From a virus, in the IMG/VR virus record IMGVR_UViG_3300017739_003779, positions 1 through 28,729 of that record: 28,729 nt of DNA, one strand, 5' to 3'. The notes under the pieces were generated by a model. It saw only the letters and a program-made list of their open reading frames with translations, was not told the origin of the DNA and did not search any database. Position 1 is the first letter of the stretch. The number at the start of each line of letters is the position of its first letter. This document shows, in pieces, positions 24,467-28,729 of the stretch. The position numbers and the translations under genes are program-made.

Positions 24467-25912
24467 TTAATATATTAAATTATGTGTTTGCATTTTTCTA
24501 ACTTCTTCATCTGTATCTATTACTTCAAAGGCTTCTCTAGATTCCCAAGTATTAAATAATTCATCTATTGCCTCTATTACTCTATTAGACATTTTTTCAG
24601 CAGTAAATCCTATTTCATCACTAATTGACCATTCTCTTCCCCTAAGGCCTAATTCTTTTCTTTTTTCTCTTCCTAAATCATATACTTCTTTTATTCTATC
24701 GGCTGCATCTTCAGGCCTACATCTATCATCCCAAATATAAGGTGTAACAGGAGAACCTTGAATTGATCTTGAAGCTGGATAAACTGGAAAAGCCCAATCA
24801 CCATGTAGTTTATATTTTCCAGTGTTATTGGAAGGTATTTCTGGTGAAGGGGTAAACCATTCCCCATTTTCATCTTCAAATCCCATTTGATCCTGCATGC
24901 CTCCAGTAACATTAGCTATAATAGGTGTTCCTGCTAACATAGCTTCCGTTAATGTTAATCCCCACCCCTCATTTGAGGTTAAGAGAATTTGACAATCAAC
25001 CATATTATATAGAGTATTTAGACCCTCCACTGGGAGTTTATTAGTTGAAAATTTAATAGCATTAGGATATTTTTTCGCAAAGAGTAATTCAACTACAACT
25101 TCCAAATTAGTTCCTGCTTCATGGCTTTTTTCAGTATGAAGTATAAACCTACATTTATCTGCTTTTTCTTTAGGTAAACCATCTAAAAACATTTTAAATG
25201 CCCATAAAGTATCAGGTATTTGTTTTCTTCTAATATTTCTGGAGTTAAAAAATAGTATAAAATCTACTTCATCTTTACCAAAAAAATCTAATTTCATTTT
25301 TTCTACTTTATCTAAATCCTCAGTAGTTTCAAAGGGGTAATAAAGTTTATGATTTAAACCATGAGGTACATATCTTATAATTTTATTTTTAGATTTTTCC
25401 CCTAAAACAATTTTATTAATATTTACTGTTTGTTTTGAAATTCCAAGTAAAGCATCACACGATTCATAAAAAGCTTTATTATATAAAGGAGCAGGATAAT
25501 CATCCCAAATATTAAGATATATAATTGGAAGTTCTTTTCTTATTTCATTTTCAAATCTAAATAACCAATCAAAATATCTGGGATCTGTAATAATAAATAA
25601 AGCATCAGGTTTTTCAATTTTTATTAATTGTCTTACTAATTCTTGGTTCCCATAACCATCAACAGGATATAAAATTATACTAGAATCACTTAACCCCGTT
25701 TGTTCATTAGTATGTTGGCTTAAATCAAATCTTTTACCTTTTTCTGGATGTTTTACTGCTCCTGCTATTTGAACCCAGTTAAAATGTTGTGCAGTGTGTA
25801 TAACCATTTCTTTTCCTACAGTAGCTACTCCTGAGGTTACTCTAATATCATCGCATATTAGTAGTATTTTCTTCCTTTTATCTTTAGGAAGATACTTAAA
25901 ATCCTTATTCAT
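24467..25912 (-). CDS. GT4-family glycosyltransferase, first gene of the glycan block
   Basis: KKILLICDDIRVTSGVATVGKEM (14-36) is the GT-B acceptor-domain start with the glycine loop. LLGISKQTVNI and YVPHGLNHKLYYP match the linker region of GT4 enzymes (the VPHGxD-like stretch). ILFFNSRNIRRKQIPDTLWAF is the donor-domain entry. SNEGWGLTLTEAMLAGTPII contains EX7E (E315, E323). An insert of about 50 residues after it (FEDENGEWFTPSPEIPSNN and beyond) is longer than in most relatives. It sits 11 bases downstream of the ribbon-helix-helix gene and 1 base before the second GT4 gene, so the pair is probably translated together. Confidence 0.87.
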   Translation of the reverse strand: MNKDFKYLPKDKRKKILLICDDIRVTSGVATVGKEMVIHTAQHFNWVQIAGAVKHPEKGKRFDLSQHTNEQTGLSDSSIILYPVDGYGNQELVRQLIKIEKPDALFIITDPRYFDWLFRFENEIRKELPIIYLNIWDDYPAPLYNKAFYESCDALLGISKQTVNINKIVLGEKSKNKIIRYVPHGLNHKLYYPFETTEDLDKVEKMKLDFFGKDEVDFILFFNSRNIRRKQIPDTLWAFKMFLDGLPKEKADKCRFILHTEKSHEAGTNLEVVVELLFAKKYPNAIKFSTNKLPVEGLNTLYNMVDCQILLTSNEGWGLTLTEAMLAGTPIIANVTGGMQDQMGFEDENGEWFTPSPEIPSNNTGKYKLHGDWAFPVYPASRSIQGSPVTPYIWDDRCRPEDAADRIKEVYDLGREKRKELGLRGREWSISDEIGFTAEKMSNRVIEAIDELFNTWESREAFEVIDTDEEVRKMQTHNLIY

Positions 25913-25923
25913 TTATTTTATTT

Positions 25924-26112
25924 TTATAACTCGAGGTTATGGTGATTATTAATTGTTCTTCTAAAATCATCATCTGTAAGATACAAATGAATAGCACGGT
26001 CGGCAAGTTTCTGAAAGGAAAATTTACGTTTTACACACTCTATTTTAAAATTTTCAAATAAATCACTTTTAACTTTTACACTGGTTAGTGTCATGTCTTT
26101 TTTTGCTGTCAT
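25924..26112 (-). CDS. Ribbon-helix-helix (Arc/MetJ-type) DNA-binding protein
   Basis: TLTSVKVKSDLFENFKIECVKRKFSFQ and ADRAIHLYLTDDDFRRTI fit a ribbon-helix-helix unit: a short strand (TSVKV) that would pair between two subunits and enter the DNA major groove, then two helices. Such dimers are repressors or regulators. I place the start at the ATG at 26112, which has the A-rich leader seen at other genes here; an ATG at 26145 would add 11 residues with a poorer leader. It is the last gene before the glycan block and may control it, which is inference from position. Confidence 0.75.
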   Translation of the reverse strand: MTAKKDMTLTSVKVKSDLFENFKIECVKRKFSFQKLADRAIHLYLTDDDFRRTINNHHNLEL

Positions 26113-26132
26113 AATCTTTAATTTATTAAAAC

Positions 26133-26140
26133 TATTTATA
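26133..26140 (-). promoter_or_regulatory. TATAAATA, candidate T4-type late promoter
   Basis: On the minus strand TATAAATA, the T4 late-promoter core recognised by gp55, lies 20 bases before the preferred start of the ribbon-helix-helix gene. In DNA this AT-rich the octamer is expected by chance many times, and it occurs inside genes and on the other strand too, so the call is weak. Confidence 0.2.
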
Positions 26141-26159
26141 TCCATACATACGTATAGAC

Positions 26160-27107
26160 TTAAAAATGTTCACCTAATCCACATAATTTTTTATTATTTT
26201 TATAGGGGCAAAACCCACAATTCCATTTACTAGGATTTGGTAACATTTCTTTTGTTGAATATTCATTTTTTATAAAACATTCACTCATAAATTCTTCCAT
26301 TGCTTTAGTTGCTCTGTTTATTTTTATTTTACCTGAAGGTGGGGAATACATTTGGAATCGTTTTTGTGGATAATCTCCATCCTCATATACCTTTCTTCTA
26401 GTGATAAAGAATTCAATATCAATATCTTTTACATCTACTCCAAATTGTTCTGCAAAGAATTTTTTGTATAGTATAAGCTGAAATTGTTTATCTTCATCAT
26501 TTTTAACATAATTTAATTTCCAACCATTAGTAGATGTTTTAATGTCTATTATTTTAAATTTATTCAACTTTTCATTATACATTACAATATCTAAGTAACC
26601 CATAAATAAAATATTAGGATTATATTTTACAGGAGGCATTAGTATAGGAGTTTCAATTCCTACTAAATACCAACCTCGTTTTGAAAAATATTTACCTCTA
26701 TGTTTTTTTAGGTAGTTTAAAATTTCAACCCCATCTTGATAAAATTCACTTAATTCACCGGGATTAGAAAAATGTTGTTTATTGTTTTTTTTATATTCTT
26801 CTTGATAATGGAATCTAAGTTGATCCTTAAGTATTTCTAATATATCTTCTCTATTAGCTGCTGCAGCACTTGTTTCATACATTACTTTAATATAATGTTG
26901 AAAAGCCTCATGTAATGCTTTTCCAAATACTGTATGAATACTGGGTGTATAGATTTTATGACCATCTCTGTATTGTAGTGCCCACTGTTTAGGACATTTT
27001 TTCCACATTGAATATTGTGAATAAGAAATATTCTTTTGGTAAGAATAGTCTAATTCTCTTTTAGGAAATAATTGTATCTCCTTTACTATAGCAGGTGTTT
27101 TGGGCAT
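26160..27107 (-). CDS. PD-(D/E)XK nuclease with Cas4/RecB-type Fe-S cysteines
   Basis: The order of motifs is that of Cas4/AddB-like exonucleases: C38 (KKCPKQW), FGKALHEAF with His66, Glu152, YLDIV with Asp173, IIDIKTS with Asp188 and Lys190, FQLILY with the Q-x-x-x-Y helix, and C297, C300, C309 near the C-terminus (WNCGFC, KLCG). The four cysteines would hold an iron-sulfur cluster that pins the ends of the domain. The protein should cut single-stranded DNA ends and probably serves phage DNA recombination or repair. No cas genes are present, so it is not part of a CRISPR system. It starts one base after the Nmad1-like gene. Confidence 0.85.
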   Translation of the reverse strand: MPKTPAIVKEIQLFPKRELDYSYQKNISYSQYSMWKKCPKQWALQYRDGHKIYTPSIHTVFGKALHEAFQHYIKVMYETSAAAANREDILEILKDQLRFHYQEEYKKNNKQHFSNPGELSEFYQDGVEILNYLKKHRGKYFSKRGWYLVGIETPILMPPVKYNPNILFMGYLDIVMYNEKLNKFKIIDIKTSTNGWKLNYVKNDEDKQFQLILYKKFFAEQFGVDVKDIDIEFFITRRKVYEDGDYPQKRFQMYSPPSGKIKINRATKAMEEFMSECFIKNEYSTKEMLPNPSKWNCGFCPYKNNKKLCGLGEHF

Positions 27108-27485
27108 TTATTTTTTCCACTTACCACGTCCTACTAACATACCAATTATACCATAATTAGCTATGTCTATAAACGTGTCTTCCATTCCTTCACCTTTAAC
27201 AAAATTTCTACCATTAGTAAGTAAATTTCTTAGTCTTGAAATTTTATCTGTTAATCTAATAGCTAAACCGGTTAATGAGAATTTTTTATCGTTTTCTTTA
27301 GTTAAATCTCCTCCTAATGAAATGTTTTGTAAACCATAATCCATATGTTTAGCTGCAAACATTCTATACATTTCATCTTGAATTATTTTAAATTCCTGAG
27401 ATAGTTCAGGATATTCTTTTTCAAAATGAGCTACTGTATGATCTGATTCTGCTTGGTATGCTTTGAAGTCTTCTGCTGTATTCAT
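27108..27485 (-). CDS. DUF1599 / nucleotide-modification-associated domain 1 protein
   Basis: KHMDYGLQNISLGG, LTGLAIRLTDKISRLRNL and EDTFIDIANYGIIGM are the conserved blocks of DUF1599 (Nmad1), a helical MazG-related group found in phages next to nucleotide-metabolism and DNA-modification genes. Their reaction is not established; a nucleotide pyrophosphohydrolase-like fold has been proposed for relatives. I use the ATG at 27485 (MNTAEDFKAYQ), one base after the upstream stop; a GTG at 27509 would add eight residues. It is 125 aa, and this suits the family. Confidence 0.75.
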   Translation of the reverse strand: MNTAEDFKAYQAESDHTVAHFEKEYPELSQEFKIIQDEMYRMFAAKHMDYGLQNISLGGDLTKENDKKFSLTGLAIRLTDKISRLRNLLTNGRNFVKGEGMEDTFIDIANYGIIGMLVGRGKWKK

Positions 27486-27486
27486 A

Positions 27487-27714
27487 TTAGAAAGGTAGAG
27501 GTTGATCACCCCAATATTTATTTAATGTTTCTAATTTATCATCAGCATCTGTTAATAATTCTAATGCTTCATTTGCATCCTTAAAAAAATCATTTACTGT
27601 ATGATCACCAATTCCTACTGCTTGGTTTTCTAATAAATCTAATGCCATTAAGGCTCTTGATTTATCTGCTTCCGCTTGCCTGATTAAGGCTTCTATAATT
27701 TTACTTTTTTTCAT
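27487..27714 (-). CDS. Small helical phage protein, 75 aa
   Basis: The protein begins MKKSKIIEALIRQAEADKSRALMALDLL and continues with a second helix (NDFFKDANEALELLTDADDKLETLNKYW), so it is likely a helical hairpin or dimer with an acidic C-terminal half. No catalytic or metal motif is visible. Its ATG overlaps the stop of the 50-aa gene (ATGA) and its own stop is one base from the next start. It belongs to the phage core block; its role is unknown. Confidence 0.65.
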   Translation of the reverse strand: MKKSKIIEALIRQAEADKSRALMALDLLENQAVGIGDHTVNDFFKDANEALELLTDADDKLETLNKYWGDQPLPF

Positions 27715-27863
27715 GTTTTCATTACATTTTGATATGCTTGTTCATATTGTTGCTCTAAAGTGAGATTAGGATCTTCCATTCTTACTTTTTTTAACTCTTT
27801 AAACATTTGTTGCCTTTTACCATGTTCTTCAGCACTCCAAAGTAGTTCCTCTAATTTACTCAT
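27711..27863 (-). CDS. Small helical phage protein, 50 aa
   Basis: Translating from the ATG at 27863-27861 gives 50 residues starting MSKLEELLWSAEEHGKRQ and ending YEQAYQNVMKT. It is charged and almost wholly helix-forming. Both ends show overlapping start/stop codons (ATGA) with the gp62-like gene before it and the 75-aa gene after it, which strongly supports translation of this reading frame. It has no recognised function. Confidence 0.7.
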   Translation of the reverse strand: MSKLEELLWSAEEHGKRQQMFKELKKVRMEDPNLTLEQQYEQAYQNVMKT

Positions 27864-28297
27864 TTTAATAGCTTTTTTATTTCTTTATTATCTTTACCCA
27901 TTTCACTTAGTACAATAGATATTTCTTCCTTAGTCATTACTGCAATATATGAAGTAGCATCTGCTGCTCCAATCTCATAGTATTTTGCTATATCTTCTAT
28001 TAAATCTTTATTTACAGTTTTTGTTTTTGACTTTATATATTGTAACCAGACTTTACGTTTTGGTATCATTTCTTTATAAAAATTATATATTTCTTTTTTC
28101 ATTGTTGGTAACATACTTTGCGCATAATCAGCGACTTCAACGTAATATGGGCTCATGCTTATAAACCTATGTACCATATATGAATTAAAATTTTCCCAGT
28201 CGTTATCTGTAAATTCAGAAGCTGGTGTTTTATACAACGTTATATGTTGTAACCAGTCAAAAATATTTCTAATCTTGTTTTTTTCTTTCTTGCTCAC
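27860..28297 (-). CDS. 62: Clamp-loader small subunit, gp62-like
   Basis: It resembles T4 gp62 and its marine-phage relatives, the small subunit that works with gp44 to load the gp45 sliding clamp on primed DNA. Shared features seen by eye: FNSYMVHRFISMSPYYVEVA near residue 30-50, MIPKRKVWLQYIKSK (PKxK...W...K; T4 has PRGKRYGKW), and IAKYYEIGAADATSYIAVM against T4 AKRYQVNTNDAINYKSIL. The 145-residue length is below T4's 187. I choose the GTG at 28297 (MSKKEKNKIRNIF); a TTG at 28318 adds seven residues and a longer overlap with the 30-aa gene. gp44 and gp45 are not in the window. Homology is moderate, so a relative with another name is possible. Confidence 0.62.
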   Translation of the reverse strand: MSKKEKNKIRNIFDWLQHITLYKTPASEFTDNDWENFNSYMVHRFISMSPYYVEVADYAQSMLPTMKKEIYNFYKEMIPKRKVWLQYIKSKTKTVNKDLIEDIAKYYEIGAADATSYIAVMTKEEISIVLSEMGKDNKEIKKLLK

Positions 28298-28361
28298 TTT
28301 TATATACCCAAAGACCAACTAGGCCTAGTCCTATTAATGTAAATACTCCTACATATATCAT
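28269..28361 (-). CDS. 30-aa single-pass membrane peptide overlapping the gp62-like start
   Basis: From the ATG at 28361 a 30-residue frame ends at TAG (28271-28269). Residues 2-20 are hydrophobic with glycine and end in Trp-Val-Tyr, followed by a polar tail KSEQERKKQD; this is a single membrane segment with the charged end probably cytoplasmic by the positive-inside rule. The ATG overlaps the stop of the 81-aa gene (ATGA), and the frame overlaps the gp62-like gene by 29 bases. The start/stop overlap is good evidence for real translation, but the peptide is too short for a family call. Confidence 0.5.
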   Translation of the reverse strand: MIYVGVFTLIGLGLVGLWVYKSEQERKKQD

Positions 28362-28603
28362 ATCGTAATATCTTTATAATCCTCTCTAATTTCCTTAGGT
28401 AAAGAATCTTTAATTATTTTTTTAGTATCTAAATCATAAAATACAGGTATTGGAAGCATTGCATCCTCATCTGTTCCTGCTACGAATTTAGATACCTTTC
28501 TTAACACAAATGCTTGACCGAATAATAATCCCCCGTCAAAACCTTCTATCATTGTTGTGTTTTTAAAATCTATATTTAGTCCTTGTTGTTGTGGGTTGTT
28601 CAT
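28358..28603 (-). CDS. Conserved-looking phage protein, 81 aa
   Basis: A compact beta-rich-looking protein: NIDFKNTTMIEGFDGGLLFGQAF, then FVLRKVSKFVAGTDEDAMLPIPVFYD. The central VAGTDEDAMLPIPVF looks like a conserved loop and strand, and I believe similar proteins occur beside replication genes in T4-like marine phages, though I cannot search for them. It has no cysteine or catalytic motif. Its ATG overlaps the stop of the partial gene upstream, and its stop overlaps the start of the membrane peptide. The function is unknown. Confidence 0.65.
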   Translation of the reverse strand: MNNPQQQGLNIDFKNTTMIEGFDGGLLFGQAFVLRKVSKFVAGTDEDAMLPIPVFYDLDTKKIIKDSLPKEIREDYKDITI

Positions 28604-28729
28604 ATTACTTGTGGTTTTTTTATTTCAATTATTTTTGCTAATGCACTTGCTATATTGACTTCCTTGTCAATACGAAAGTTAGAATGATATTGATGCTCAT
28701 TCAAAATTATTGCTACACTTCCTTCTCTA
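28600..28729 (-). CDS. C-terminal end of a gene running off the right edge (partial)
   Basis: The last 42 codons are visible, ending IASALAKIIEIKKPQVI and a TGA that overlaps the next ATG (ATGA). The preceding stretch VAIILNEHQYHSN is mixed strand and turn. By T4 gene order a replication protein such as gp44 could precede gp62, but this tail shows nothing diagnostic of an AAA+ subunit, so no name is given. Confidence 0.5.
   Translation of the reverse strand, partial: REGSVAIILNEHQYHSNFRIDKEVNIASALAKIIEIKKPQVI

Noticed and set aside
24691-24912. 73-aa minus-strand frame inside the first GT4 gene
   Set aside because: It is an alternative frame within a gene with intact GT4 motifs; its product shows no coherent domain.
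1968-25912. A bacterial O-antigen or capsule locus
   Set aside because: Both flanks are phage-type genes on the same strand, and the block lacks transporter, polymerase and initiating-transferase genes.
26160-27107. CRISPR-associated Cas4 and a CRISPR system
   Set aside because: The nuclease has Cas4-like motifs, but there are no cas1/cas2 genes and no repeat-spacer array; stand-alone proteins of this type are common in phages.

Overview
The window looks like part of a T4-like (myovirus-type) bacteriophage genome, or a metagenomic contig of one. It is very AT-rich, and every supported gene lies on the minus strand. Genes are packed end to end with 1 to 12 nt overlaps or very short gaps, and no gap reaches 50 bases. 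At the right edge are a probable DNA-polymerase clamp-loader small subunit (gp62-like), a DUF1599/Nmad1-like protein, a Cas4-like PD-(D/E)XK nuclease and several tiny phage-type proteins. Most starts lack a Shine-Dalgarno sequence and have A-rich leaders. Two left-end promoters have the form TTG-N20-TATATTTA, which resembles the Bacteroidetes primary-sigma promoter (-33 TTTG / -7 TAnnTTTG). Together these suggest a phage of a Bacteroidetes, possibly marine flavobacterial, host. The host assignment is inference.

Reading in the direction of transcription (right to left). (1) 28.73-25.92 kb is a conserved phage block: a partial gene, an 81-aa protein, a 30-aa single-pass membrane peptide, the gp62-like protein, 50-aa and 75-aa proteins, the Nmad1-like protein, the nuclease and a ribbon-helix-helix protein. 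(2) 25.91-1.97 kb is one unbroken run of 26 genes devoted to glycan work. I read 14 as certain or probable glycosyltransferases (GT4, GT2, GT-D-like and unassigned GT-A/GT-B types), 8 as sugar-modifying enzymes and 2 as methyltransferases; 2 have no clear role. The sugar enzymes are two short-chain epimerase/reductases, a PseB/CapD-like 4,6-dehydratase, a PLP aminotransferase, an E1/RfbH-like PLP 3-dehydratase with His in place of the PLP lysine, a Gfo/Idh/MocA-DAO fusion, a PIG-L deacetylase and a formyltransferase. (3) 1.98 kb to the left end holds small conserved phage-type proteins: a 130-aa protein, a zinc ribbon, a degenerate HNH protein, a 52-aa basic protein, a 114-aa protein with a UVR-like C-terminus, and the start of one more gene.

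The glycan cluster appears to build or remodel unusual sugars (deoxy, amino, perhaps N-formyl, methylated) from host NDP-sugars and to transfer them stepwise in the cytoplasm. It has no evident nucleotidyltransferase, initiating lipid transferase, flippase, polymerase or any multi-span membrane protein. This argues against a stand-alone O-antigen or capsule locus and favours decoration of a soluble acceptor such as a virion protein, or modification of host precursors. That interpretation is inference. No tRNA, CRISPR array, insertion sequence or convincing terminator was seen.
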